Shown here piece after piece: positions 6,984-14,214 of a stretch of 17,917 bases of DNA. The stretch spans positions 1-17,917 of the forward strand of contig CAJJWN010000055.1 in assembly GCA_905196835.1 (NCBI GenBank). The letters are read 5' to 3'. The position numbers were made by a program, and so were the translations under genes. Origin of the DNA: an uncultured Prevotella sp. (GTDB lineage Bacteria; Bacteroidota; Bacteroidia; Bacteroidales; Bacteroidaceae). The notes under the pieces are model-generated. The model did no database searches, was not told the origin of the DNA, and saw only the letters and a list, made by a program, of their open reading frames with translations. Numbering within the stretch: position 1 is the stretch's first letter; the number at the start of each line of letters is the position of its first letter.

Positions 6984-7958
6984 TCAGTCTCCCTCCTTCG
7001 GAAGGGTCGGGTAGGGGCTGCCCAGCACTCGTTCAGCCTCTTGCCTGTCTTCCTCCAGCTGTTCCATGAGCCGCTTTACTGAGGGGAACTTGTGCTCGTC
7101 GCGCAGCTTTTCGACGAACTCCACGGTTAGCGTATGGCCGTAAAGGTCGCCGCTGAAGCCGAAGAGGTTGACCTCGAGCGTGGTGTCAGTGCCGTCAAAC
7201 GTTGGCCGCGTGCCTATGTTCATCATGCCTCCAAAGGGACTCTCGCCGCCGTCCACCGCCGCCCTTACGGCGTAGACGCCGGAGCGGGGGACGAGCTTCA
7301 GGCTGTCTTCAGGCACAATGTTGGCCGTGGGGAAACCCATGCGGCGGCCTTCGTGGTAGCCGCCTACCACGCGGCCTGCAAGCCGGTAGCAGTAGCCTAA
7401 GCACATTGCGGCCATCCTAACCTCGCCTTCGGAGAGGAAAGAGCGGATGACCGACGAGCTTACCTGCACCCCGTTGAGCGTGAAGGCGTCGGCCTGCACC
7501 ACGTCGATGCCCATCTCGCGGCCGTAACTCACGTAGTCTTCGAAGCCCTCCGAGCGGTTGCGGCCGAAGCGGTTGTCATATCCCGTCACCAGTGTGCGCA
7601 CGTTCAGCCGCCTTAGCAGCACTTCCTGCATGAACTCGCGGGCGGGAAGCGAGGCCATGGCTTTGTCGAAATGCAGCACCACACAGTTGTCAACGCCCGT
7701 CTGCGCCAGCCGTTCCACCTTCTCGTCAAGCGTTGTGAGCAGACTCGGGCAGTAGTCCTTGTGCAGCACAAGGCGCGGATGGGCGTCGAAGGTGATTACC
7801 GTAGATTGCCCCGTGCCGTCACTCTTGGCGCGCGCCTTAACGCTGTCTATGAGGTAACGGTGGCCGCGGTGCACGCCGTCGAAGAAGCCGATGGTGGCCG
7901 TGCAAGGCCCTATGGCAGGTATGGCGGCGTCGTTCAGGTCGAGATGAAACAGCTTCAT
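6984..7958 (-). CDS. ribF: Bifunctional riboflavin kinase/FMN adenylyltransferase
   Basis: The 324-residue protein makes FMN from riboflavin and FAD from FMN in the cytoplasm. The N-terminal nucleotidyltransferase domain shows GFFDGVHRGH (24-33) and later the GYDNRFGRNR and SSSVIR segments. The C-terminal flavokinase domain begins near 192 and carries GRRMGFPTANI (204-214). The start is MKLFHLDL at 7958; the longer frame to 8000 overlaps the preceding gene. It is the third gene of a minus-strand operon, 10 bases after the HAD gene. The last 11 residues (SPYPTLPKEGD) are encoded by a GC-rich palindromic repeat (6989-7017), so the natural C-terminus has been extended or replaced. No riboswitch is visible. 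Confidence 0.95.
   Translation of the reverse strand: MKLFHLDLNDAAIPAIGPCTATIGFFDGVHRGHRYLIDSVKARAKSDGTGQSTVITFDAHPRLVLHKDYCPSLLTTLDEKVERLAQTGVDNCVVLHFDKAMASLPAREFMQEVLLRRLNVRTLVTGYDNRFGRNRSEGFEDYVSYGREMGIDVVQADAFTLNGVQVSSSVIRSFLSEGEVRMAAMCLGYCYRLAGRVVGGYHEGRRMGFPTANIVPEDSLKLVPRSGVYAVRAAVDGGESPFGGMMNIGTRPTFDGTDTTLEVNLFGFSGDLYGHTLTVEFVEKLRDEHKFPSVKRLMEQLEEDRQEAERVLGSPYPTLPKEGD
6989..7017. repeat. GC-rich palindromic repeat, copy D, inside ribF
   Basis: CTCCCTCCTTCGGAAGGGTC followed by a G-rich tail matches copy B at 4019-4048 over most of its length. It overlaps the last codons of ribF and encodes PTLPKEGD there. Confidence 0.7.
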
Positions 7959-7968
7959 GGTCAGTATT

Positions 7969-8583
7969 TTACGTATATTCGAGACATGCCACGGCCTCAA
8001 GCTCGGCCACGGCTGCCATGCCGAGGCTCATGGCCGTGGCGCGGTTGGCCGCCGAGTCGTCGATGAAGAGCGTGTCTTCAGGCGCGAAACCCGTCTCGCG
8101 CAGCACCTGGCGGAAGATTGCCTCGCCGGGTTTCAGCAGGTGCATACGGTACGACAGGAACACGTTTTCAAAATAGTCGTCCACGGTCAGTCCGCCTGCG
8201 GTGAAGAAGGAGGCCTCCGCCTTGCGCCAGTGTATCGGGTTGGTGTTGCTCAAAAGCACGAGCCTATGGTCGCGTTTCAGTTCGAGCAGCAGGTCGAGGC
8301 GGCTCTGCGGAATGCCTGTAAGCAGGGCGTTCCACGCCTGACAGACGGCCTCGTCTGTGGCGGTACACCCCGGACAAGCGCGCCGCACGGCGTCGCAGAA
8401 CTCGCCGACGCCGGTCGCTCCCACCTCAAGGTCGTGGAACAAGTCCTCTTGCCGGCACTCGTCAACATAGCAGGCGATGGCCTCCGCCCCTATCGCCGCA
8501 AAGGCATCGATGCAGCGGCGGCGGTCAAGCCCGGTGAGGACACCGCCCAAATCGACTATAAGGTTTCGCTTCCCAACAGCCAT
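7969..8583 (-). CDS. HAD-superfamily hydrolase (YihX/haloacid dehalogenase-like)
   Basis: A 204-residue cytoplasmic hydrolase with all four HAD motifs: nucleophile D11 in IVDLGGVLTGLD, S112-N113 in LLSNTN, K151 in LLKPGEAIF and D175-D176 in LFIDDS. The DLGGV form and total size resemble the YihX-type sugar-phosphate phosphatases rather than the DxDGT type. The likely substrate is a small phosphate ester, not determinable here. The start at MAVGKRNLIVDL (8583) lies 8 bases after the ATPase stop; the open frame to 8736 would overlap that gene deeply and precedes the conserved fold. The order ATPase-HAD-ribF could mean the HAD protein acts on flavin-pathway phosphates, but that is only inference. 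Confidence 0.88.
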   Translation of the reverse strand: MAVGKRNLIVDLGGVLTGLDRRRCIDAFAAIGAEAIACYVDECRQEDLFHDLEVGATGVGEFCDAVRRACPGCTATDEAVCQAWNALLTGIPQSRLDLLLELKRDHRLVLLSNTNPIHWRKAEASFFTAGGLTVDDYFENVFLSYRMHLLKPGEAIFRQVLRETGFAPEDTLFIDDSAANRATAMSLGMAAVAELEAVACLEYT

Positions 8584-8591
8584 GCCGCCAC

Positions 8592-11201
8592 TTATTTCGC
8601 CTTCATTCGCTTCACCATGCGCCACAGCTCGCCAATCCACAGCACAAGGGACGTGCTTGCTATGATTGTAATCCACTCCTGCCAACTGAGCGGGTCGGTG
8701 CGGAACATCTTGCCGCCGAAGGTCACTATGAGCCACTGTCCGCCCAATATGATGAGCAGTACGAGCAGAAGGCCGTTGTCATGGGTGAAGGCGTGGAAGG
8801 CGGAATGGTTTGAACCGAACGCCTTGGCGTTAAACAAATTCCAGAACTGGAGCATCACGAACGTGGTGAAGAACAGCGACAGCTCGTGCAGATGTACGTC
8901 TCCGCCGCTCTGGTTGCAGTGTATGAGGAAGGCGAACAGCACCGCGAAGAACGCCACGCCGATGCCGACGATGCCCTTTGCCATGCCCCGCGTTATGATG
9001 AAGTCGGTCTGCCGGCGCGGCTTGTCCTTCATAACTTCGCGCGAAGGGGGCAGCGACGCCAGTGCAAGGGCGGCGAAGGTGTCCATTATAAGGTTGACCC
9101 AAAGGATTTGGGTGACCGTAAGCGGCAGCTCCGTTCCTATGACCGAACCGCCCAAGACGAGCAGCAGCGCGGTGACGTTGACTACCAACTGGAAGAAGAG
9201 GAAGCGCTGGATGTTCTTGTAAAGCGAGCGTCCCCACATCACGGCGTTCACTATGCTGCCGAACGAGTCGTCGATAAGCGTCATGTCGCTGGCCTCCTTT
9301 GCCACCGATGTTCCAGAGCCGAGCGATAGGCCTACGTGGGCGTGGTGCAGGGCGGGAGCGTCGTTGGTGCCGTCGCCCGTGACTGCAACCACCGCGCCGT
9401 GCTTCTGCAACAGGTTGACAAGACGCTGCTTGTCAGTGGGCCTTGCGCGGCTCATTACGCGCAGACGGGGCACGAGTTCATAAGCCTCTTCGTCTGAAAG
9501 GGCGGCGAAGTCGGGGCCGGTGATTTGCGCATCGGCGGTAGTCTGGTCGTCCCAGATGCCTATTTGGCGTGCTATCTCGATAGCTGTTGCCGACGTGTCG
9601 CCGGTCACTATCTTCACCTGTATTCCCGCGCTGACGCACTGGCCTACTGCTCCGGGCACGTCGGGGCGTATCGGGTCGCTGATGGCGGTTACCGCCTGGA
9701 AGGTCAGCTTCTTGCCCGTGGCCAGCGCGCTCATGTCGGGCTGCTCGCCGTCGGCCAGCGTGCGGAAGGCGAAGGCCAGCGTGCGCATGGCCTGGTTCTG
9801 GTAACCGTGCAGGCGGTTGGTGATTTCCGTGCGCTCGGTATCGTCGAGTTCGCAGAGCGACATTATTATTTCGGGCGCGCCCTTCACCATCAGCACTCGC
9901 TTGCCGTTTATCTTTCCGATGGTCGCCATGTACTTGCGCTCCGTAGAGAACGGCAGCTGCGCCTCTATGTATTCGTCTTTCCTAAGTTCCTTATAGTCGA
10001 TGCCGGCCTTTTCGAGCCACAAGAGCAGGGCTATTTCCGTAGGGTTGCCGATGCCCTTTCCGCCCTCGGCGTCGAGGTGGGCGGTGGTGTTCAGGGCTAT
10101 TGCGGAGCGGAATAGCGCGTCGTCGGTGTCATACTGCTGCATCTCGGCCACCTGCATCTTGTTCTGCGTCAGCGTGCCGGTCTTGTCGGTGCAGATTACC
10201 GTTACGGCGCCCATCGTCTCGCAGGCGTGCAGCTTGCGCACGAGGTTGTTGTTCTTCAACATGCGGCGCATGTTGAGCGCAAGGCTGAGGGTTACGGCCA
10301 TGGGCATACCCTCGGGCACGGCCATCACTATCAAGGTGACGGCCATCATGAAGTATTGCAGCACGGTCTCGGCCATGCGCAGGTAGTCGGTTGACGACCA
10401 TACGCCTTCGGCATCGACGATTATGTCGCGGCCGAGGAATATTACAAAGGCGGCGATTGATATGCCTATGCCGAACTTGCTGATGAGCTTGGCCAACTTG
10501 TCGAGCTGCAGGTTGAGCGGCGTCTTGACCGAAGTGATTTCCGTACTGGCGCGCGACACCTTGCCGATTTCTGTCGCGTCGCCTACCTCGGTCACCTGGT
10601 ATGAGCCGCGTCCGTTCATCACCATCGTGCTGCGCAGCACCTTCCCGGAGGGGTAAGTGGCCTCCTTGTCGTTGTTGGCAGGGTCGGCGTGCTTCGTGAT
10701 AATCGGCTCGCCAGTGAGCGACGACTCGTCAATCTGAAGGTCGGTCGATTCGATTAGCGTACCGTCGGCGGGGATTTCGTCGCCCACCTCGATTATTACG
10801 ACATCGCCCACAACCACGTCCTTCCTTGCAATCTCTACCACCTTGCCGCCGCGCCTCACCTTCACGGACGACTCCTCGCCCAAGGCCGTGAGCACGTTGA
10901 ACTTCTTGGCGGCGTCCATCTCAAACCAGAAGCCGATTGTCGTAGCCAGCACTATGGCCAGTATTATGCCGATAGTCTCGACGTATTCGCCGTGGATGGC
11001 GGCCAGGCCGAGCGAAATCACCGCGGCCACAAGCAAAATCTTGATGATAGGGTCCTTGTATTTGTCAAGGTAAAGCTTCCAAAGCGGAGTGCGCTTCGGA
11101 GGCGTAAGCGTGTTCTCTCCGTGTTTCAGGCGGCTCTCCGCCACCTCATTGTCCGTCAGTCCGCGCGGATTGCTGAACAATGGATTAATCTCGTTGCTCA
11201 T
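8592..11201 (-). CDS. Calcium-translocating P-type ATPase (PMCA/P2B-like)
   Basis: An 869-residue membrane pump, typical length for bacterial P2-type calcium ATPases. The motifs are complete: LTGEP (actuator, 162-166), VPEG in M4 (295-298), phosphorylation site DKTGT (339-343), nucleotide-binding KGAPE (440-444), TGD (533-535) and hinge TGDGTNDAP (608-616). The M6 segment NLIMDTFAALALA carries the N and D expected for calcium coordination. It should export cytosolic calcium using ATP, although related pumps can move other cations. It is the first gene of the operon with the HAD gene and ribF. A -7 box (11238-11245) lies 37 bases upstream, with an AT-rich leader and no Shine-Dalgarno. Confidence 0.95.
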   Translation of the reverse strand: MSNEINPLFSNPRGLTDNEVAESRLKHGENTLTPPKRTPLWKLYLDKYKDPIIKILLVAAVISLGLAAIHGEYVETIGIILAIVLATTIGFWFEMDAAKKFNVLTALGEESSVKVRRGGKVVEIARKDVVVGDVVIIEVGDEIPADGTLIESTDLQIDESSLTGEPIITKHADPANNDKEATYPSGKVLRSTMVMNGRGSYQVTEVGDATEIGKVSRASTEITSVKTPLNLQLDKLAKLISKFGIGISIAAFVIFLGRDIIVDAEGVWSSTDYLRMAETVLQYFMMAVTLIVMAVPEGMPMAVTLSLALNMRRMLKNNNLVRKLHACETMGAVTVICTDKTGTLTQNKMQVAEMQQYDTDDALFRSAIALNTTAHLDAEGGKGIGNPTEIALLLWLEKAGIDYKELRKDEYIEAQLPFSTERKYMATIGKINGKRVLMVKGAPEIIMSLCELDDTERTEITNRLHGYQNQAMRTLAFAFRTLADGEQPDMSALATGKKLTFQAVTAISDPIRPDVPGAVGQCVSAGIQVKIVTGDTSATAIEIARQIGIWDDQTTADAQITGPDFAALSDEEAYELVPRLRVMSRARPTDKQRLVNLLQKHGAVVAVTGDGTNDAPALHHAHVGLSLGSGTSVAKEASDMTLIDDSFGSIVNAVMWGRSLYKNIQRFLFFQLVVNVTALLLVLGGSVIGTELPLTVTQILWVNLIMDTFAALALASLPPSREVMKDKPRRQTDFIITRGMAKGIVGIGVAFFAVLFAFLIHCNQSGGDVHLHELSLFFTTFVMLQFWNLFNAKAFGSNHSAFHAFTHDNGLLLVLLIILGGQWLIVTFGGKMFRTDPLSWQEWITIIASTSLVLWIGELWRMVKRMKAK

Positions 11202-11237
11202 CTAAAATTCAAAAAACAATTAAGTTAATATCGGCTG

Positions 11238-11245
11238 CAAATTTA
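11238..11245 (-). promoter_or_regulatory. -7 box for the ATPase-HAD-ribF operon
   Basis: Minus-strand TAAATTTG matches TAnnTTTG 37 bases upstream of the ATPase start. No good -33 element is seen. Confidence 0.55.
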
Positions 11246-11659
11246 GCACAAATAGCCGACATTAGCCCTCGCCCGTACCTATTATCACGCAATTTTAACG
11301 TATCTTTCCATATTTTACGCCGCCTTCCAGGCTTTATCCACGCTGCCTTCCCGCATGAAACCGGTCGAGGCGCCAGCCGCTCCGCAGGCTAACGGCGGCG
11401 CGCTGCCGGGCAATCATGCGGCCGCCCATAGCCTGCTGTAATGTGAAAGGCCGCCTTTTACATTATAAAAGGCCGTGAATTGCGATGTAAAAGGCCGTCT
11501 TTTAGCGTACAAAAGACGGCCTTTTATAACGCGTTGGATGTCAGCGCGTTATGCCGCCGGTGAAAAACACGCCGCTCGGCGGCGCGCATCCTCGATGCCG
11601 GCGGCACACTCCCGGCAATCACTTTTTTCACAGTTTTACGACACATTTCCACGAAAAAA
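11246..11659. other. Intergenic region between the ATPase promoter and the tRNA promoter
   Basis: No gene is supported. It holds the third AAAGGCCG hairpin locus, an ATAACGCG/CGCGTTAT inverted repeat (about 11525-11552) and a GCCGCCGG/CCGGCGGC pair near 11555-11610. The stretch at about 11340-11430 is GC-rich with no recognisable structure. Confidence 0.5.
11440..11525. repeat. AAAGGCCG hairpin repeat, locus 3
   Basis: AATGTGAAAGGC/GCCTTTTACATT (11440-11451 and 11453-11464, one mismatch) is followed by a perfect 15-bp hairpin (arms 11489-11503 and 11511-11525, 7-base loop). The arms carry the same AAAAGGCCGTCTTTT core as locus 2. The GCTGATTATCAGG segment of loci 1 and 2 is absent. Confidence 0.8.
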
Positions 11660-11691
11660 TTTGGCGGTTTGCCCAAACTTCCGTACCTTTG
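11660..11691 (+). promoter_or_regulatory. tRNA promoter
   Basis: TTTG (11660-11663), a 20-base spacer and TACCTTTG (11684-11691) form a textbook Bacteroidetes promoter 31 bases before the tRNA. Confidence 0.8.
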
Positions 11692-11722
11692 CACCCACAA
11701 TGACCGACAGACGGTCAACGTA

Positions 11723-11796
11723 GGGCTTTTAGCTCAGTTGGTTAGAGCAACAGACTCATAATCTGGAGGTCCCAGGTTCAAGCCCTGGATGGCCCA
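11723..11796 (+). tRNA. tRNA with CAT anticodon (elongator Met, or Ile2)
   Basis: A 74-base cloverleaf: D stem GCTC/GAGC, anticodon loop CTCATAA, T stem CCAGG/CCTGG with loop TTCAAGC, discriminator A, CCA not encoded. The anticodon CAT fits elongator methionine; isoleucine with a lysidine-modified C is the alternative. Two stem mismatches are visible: T6-T67 in the acceptor and A27-G43 in the anticodon stem. It marks the border between the GC-rich chromosome and the AT-richer island, a common integrase target. Confidence 0.93.
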
Positions 11797-11807
11797 CACT
11801 GAAAATC

Positions 11808-11838
11808 AAGCAGTTACGGATTTTGTAACTGCTTTTTT
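11808..11838 (+). terminator. tRNA terminator
   Basis: AAGCAGTTAC/GTAACTGCTT (11808-11817 and 11825-11834) with a 7-base loop, running into a T tract, 11 bases after the tRNA. Confidence 0.85.
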
Positions 11839-11848
11839 CATGCCCTTT

Positions 11849-11874
11849 GCGAACACCGTGCGAACACGGAACAC
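11849..11874. other. Phased GAACAC repeats, possible integrase arm sites
   Basis: GCGAACAC occurs at 11849-11856 and 11860-11867, 11 bases apart, and GAACAC again at 11869-11874. Short direct repeats beside a tRNA used as an integration target are typical of recombinase arm-type sites. This role is inferred. Confidence 0.35.
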
Positions 11875-11960
11875 TCGTGAAACGCAATGCAATCAAGGGC
11901 AAACGGCGTTCAATCGCTTCTCGTTTTATATGATTGAACAATGTTTTTTCAACCTATCAT

Positions 11961-12129
11961 GGGTCAGTAGATTTTCAGAGGGGATAAATTGGCTCAGTAG
12001 AAATTTAGTGGGGATATGCATATAGTTTTGCAATACGGAATAAGAAGAACTTCTTATCAGCAACTCCTCTGAGGTTAGCCCTGAAGAGGGCTCAGTAGAA
12101 ATTTAGTGGGGATAAATTTCTACTGAGCC
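11961..12129. mobile_element. 169-bp non-autonomous element with 8-bp target duplication
   Basis: The element begins GGGTCAGTAGA and ends with the inverse of GGCTCAGTAGA. CCTATCAT occurs immediately outside both ends (11953-11960 and 12130-12137), a perfect 8-bp target-site duplication. Inside, a 26-base unit (GGCTCAGTAGAAATTTAGTG plus six bases) is repeated identically at 11991-12016 and 12089-12114, with a degenerate copy at the left end. The right end is a 17-bp perfect hairpin (12089-12105 and 12113-12129). Multiple terminal repeats and 4-8 bp duplications are known from IS21-family elements, so an internal-deletion derivative of such an IS is plausible. No transposase is present. Confidence 0.8.
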
Positions 12130-12137
12130 CCTATCAT

Positions 12138-12781
12138 CCCAACGTCTGCGATATTCGGAAACTCAAACAACAGGGAATCCTAGTTTCTTGAATTGCAGTT
12201 ATCAAAAACAACGGTTTTGATAATACGTGACTACAGCAACCGCCAACTACCGTAACCCACGATTACAGATTAGGAAATCACAGCATTCAATGATTTTCGT
12301 AACTTCGTCACCCAAGATGCAAAACATCTTGCTTCCAAATACATCCACGCACCAAAATCGTTTCGCCAAAAAATGCCTTGTGGATATATCCTACGAGGTT
12401 CTGAATTTTCCAAGCAAGTTGTACTTTTGTGGCCACAAAACTTCGTTCCGTTCCCTCAAAAGTTACTTGCCGATCGCTTCGCATCGGGGCGGTTTCACCG
12501 CCGTTTCGCCCTGCGAAAGAATGTCTGGAAATCTTACATTTGATTTTCTTGGTTTCCAATTGCGCAGAAATCTTGGATATTTGGAATCTTGAATTTAAGT
12601 TTCTCGGAATATGGAACATTGTATTCGAAAACACAAGTCGTCCAAAAATATTTTATACTGTTGCCTAAGAACGTATCAACTGCTAAAAAAATTCCAAATT
12701 GAATAAGTTATAATTACACAAATTACCATTAATCGCATTAATACTCTATAATCCATAATTATTGGGAATTTACTTGTGAGT
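12138..12781. other. AT-rich stretch without a convincing gene
   Basis: Open frames on either strand reach about 110-120 codons but overlap one another and carry no recognisable domain. A short frame right of the 169-bp element reads YHPNVCDIRKLKQQGILVS and stops at 12187; with the element removed it extends only a few codons left, so it may be the tail of a decayed gene. Structure seen: CAAGATG/CATCTTG (12313-12331), a -7-like TACTTTTG (12422-12429) and a GGCGG/CCGCC hairpin near 12488-12505. Confidence 0.4.
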
Positions 12782-12821
12782 CTAAAATATTTTCGTAAAT
12801 CTGTATAAGGAATAAACCTCC

Positions 12822-12941
12822 TTGAAATCAAGAGAGTTAGAAGAATTACTTCGTTGGGGTAATGAGTTGGCAACCGTCCTGATTGCCGTGGTCTGCATCG
12901 CTTTGCTTGTTTTGGTAACTCTTACGGATGCAAAGGTATAA
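12822..12941 (+). CDS. Possible 39-residue membrane peptide
   Basis: A short frame starting at TTG encodes a charged N-terminus (KSRELEELLRWGNE) followed by one strongly hydrophobic span (LATVLIAVVCIALLVLVTL) and a TDAKV end. An in-frame TAA stands just before the start, so it cannot be longer, and AAGGA lies about 12 bases upstream. The amphipathic-then-membrane pattern is what a small membrane protein looks like, but a TTG start and lack of homology information leave it doubtful. A minus-strand frame of 38 codons (12898-12782) overlaps it, and the only clear -7 box nearby (TACCTTTG, 12938-12931) points that way. Confidence 0.3.
   Translation: MKSRELEELLRWGNELATVLIAVVCIALLVLVTLTDAKV
12931..12938 (-). 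promoter_or_regulatory. Possible minus-strand -7 box
   Basis: TACCTTTG on the minus strand matches TAnnTTTG, with no matching -33. It could drive a short RNA or the 38-codon antisense frame at 12898-12782. Confidence 0.3.
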
Positions 12942-12946
12942 AAAAT

Positions 12947-12990
12947 ATTCAGGCTGGAAGAAGTATTCCAAATATTATTTCAGCCTGAAT
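12947..12990 (-). terminator. Terminator of the SMR-MFS operon
   Basis: ATTCAGGCTG (12947-12956) and CAGCCTGAAT (12981-12990) form a 10-bp stem; on the minus strand it is followed by ATTTTTTA. It lies 30 bases after the MFS stop codon. The loop is long (24 bases). Confidence 0.6.
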
Positions 12991-13019
12991 GGTCATCCAC
13001 TCTCTTGGCATCCACTCTC

Positions 13020-14201
13020 TTATGCCGTTTTTGGCTTGAGGCAATTTACGAGCAGGGAAGCCACGGTAAAGGTAACTCCTACACCTACCACACCTGTCCA
13101 TCCATAATGTTGCCAAGACAGACCTGAAACGAATGTACCGGCAGAACCGCCCAAGAAATAAATGGTCATATAAACGGTATTGACACGATTGATGGCAGAT
13201 GCATCGAGGGCAACCACGCTTGTCTGATTAGACAAATGAATGCATTGCATTCCTGCATCAATCAAAAGGATGGCGATTACCATCCACAAGTAGCTGTCAT
13301 TCAAAAAAAATGCCAGCAGCCATGCAGCCAACACCACACATCCTCCGACAATAGAGAAGAACCTTGCACCGTACTTTTGGATATAACCGCTAATGAATAC
13401 AACCGTAGATGCACCTGCCAATCCACACAAACCGAGTGCCCCGATAATATCGTCACTCGCAAAGAAAGGCTCTTGTTTCATTCGGAAAGCAAGGCAACTC
13501 CATAGGGCGAAGAACGAACCATAAGCCAATGCCGCCCTTAACGAAGCGATACGCAAATACGGGTATTTGCAGAACAGGCGCAACAGGGATTTCATCAGCT
13601 CCATATAATTTCCTTGTGAACGGGCAGACAGCACGGGCAGCATCTTGTGAATCATAAAAAAGCATCCGAGCATAAACACGCAAGCTACCAAATAGACGGA
13701 ACGCCATCCCCATACATTAGCGAGAAAGCCACTGAACACCCGTGAACCAAGAATTCCTATGAGCAGGCAGGACTGTATGATTCCCACATTGCGCACCTTG
13801 TGTGCGGGTGCTGAATGATAAGATACCAACGGGATGAAAAACTGCGGCATAACCGAAGATGCACCGGCAAGCAAGGATGCGCCCCACACCCAATAGATGT
13901 TCGGGGCAAGGGCGATGGCAAGCAATGCACACATGGAAACGATATAATTGGTCAATATCAGCTTCTTCCGTGAAACCAAGTCGCCAAGCGGAATTACAAA
14001 CACAAGTCCGGCCACATAGCCTATCTGGGTTAATGTCGCTACCATGCTGGCAGAAAAGTCGTTTACCGCAAAATCTTTTGCCATGCTGCTCAACAAAGGT
14101 TGGTTGTAGTAGCAGTTGGCAACGGAAAGTCCGGTAGCGGCTGCCATCAGAGCCAGCAGAGATGCCGGAATACCTTGGTTCTCCCTCAATTCATACTTCA
14201 T
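13020..14201 (-). CDS. MFS efflux transporter (DHA1-like)
   Basis: A 393-residue polytopic membrane protein with about a dozen hydrophobic segments. NCYYNQPLL (29-37) in the first helix and PLGDLVSRKK (71-80), the MFS motif A loop, place it in the proton-coupled drug/metabolite antiporters. The substrate cannot be read. The start is MKYELREN because an unusually strong AAGGAGG lies 6 bases before it; the frame to 14228 is rejected since it would overlap the SMR gene. It follows the SMR gene by 13 bases and is surely co-transcribed with it. Base composition is clearly lower in GC than the chromosomal genes to the left, in keeping with mobile cargo. Confidence 0.92.
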   Translation of the reverse strand: MKYELRENQGIPASLLALMAAATGLSVANCYYNQPLLSSMAKDFAVNDFSASMVATLTQIGYVAGLVFVIPLGDLVSRKKLILTNYIVSMCALLAIALAPNIYWVWGASLLAGASSVMPQFFIPLVSYHSAPAHKVRNVGIIQSCLLIGILGSRVFSGFLANVWGWRSVYLVACVFMLGCFFMIHKMLPVLSARSQGNYMELMKSLLRLFCKYPYLRIASLRAALAYGSFFALWSCLAFRMKQEPFFASDDIIGALGLCGLAGASTVVFISGYIQKYGARFFSIVGGCVVLAAWLLAFFLNDSYLWMVIAILLIDAGMQCIHLSNQTSVVALDASAINRVNTVYMTIYFLGGSAGTFVSGLSWQHYGWTGVVGVGVTFTVASLLVNCLKPKTA

Positions 14202-14207
14202 CGGTCG

Positions 14208-14214
14208 CCTCCTT
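14208..14214 (-). promoter_or_regulatory. Strong Shine-Dalgarno of the MFS gene
   Basis: AAGGAGG on the minus strand, 6 bases before the ATG at 14201. This is rare in Bacteroidetes, which seldom use strong Shine-Dalgarno sites, and it decides the start. Confidence 0.8.

Noticed and set aside
7959..7968. Flavin riboswitch ahead of ribF
   Set aside because: Only 10 bases separate ribF from the HAD gene, with no room for an FMN aptamer.
8584..8736. N-terminal extension of the HAD protein
   Set aside because: It would lie inside the ATPase coding region; the HAD fold begins at the ATG at 8583.
7957..9222. 421-codon plus-strand frame
   Set aside because: Antisense to ribF, the HAD gene and the ATPase, all of which have intact motifs.
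11756..11941. Minus-strand frame ending in GHPGLEPGTSRL
   Set aside because: The terminal peptide is the antisense translation of the tRNA; it is a well-known false ORF.
11961..12129. CRISPR-like array from the repeated 26-base units
   Set aside because: Only two exact copies and one degenerate copy, unequal spacing, terminal inverted repeats and a target duplication; no cas genes.
12308..12634. 108-codon minus-strand frame and the 121-codon plus-strand frame opposite it
   Set aside because: They overlap each other, have no recognisable domain or start signal, and lie in AT-rich island DNA. The minus-strand one is the better candidate if either is real.
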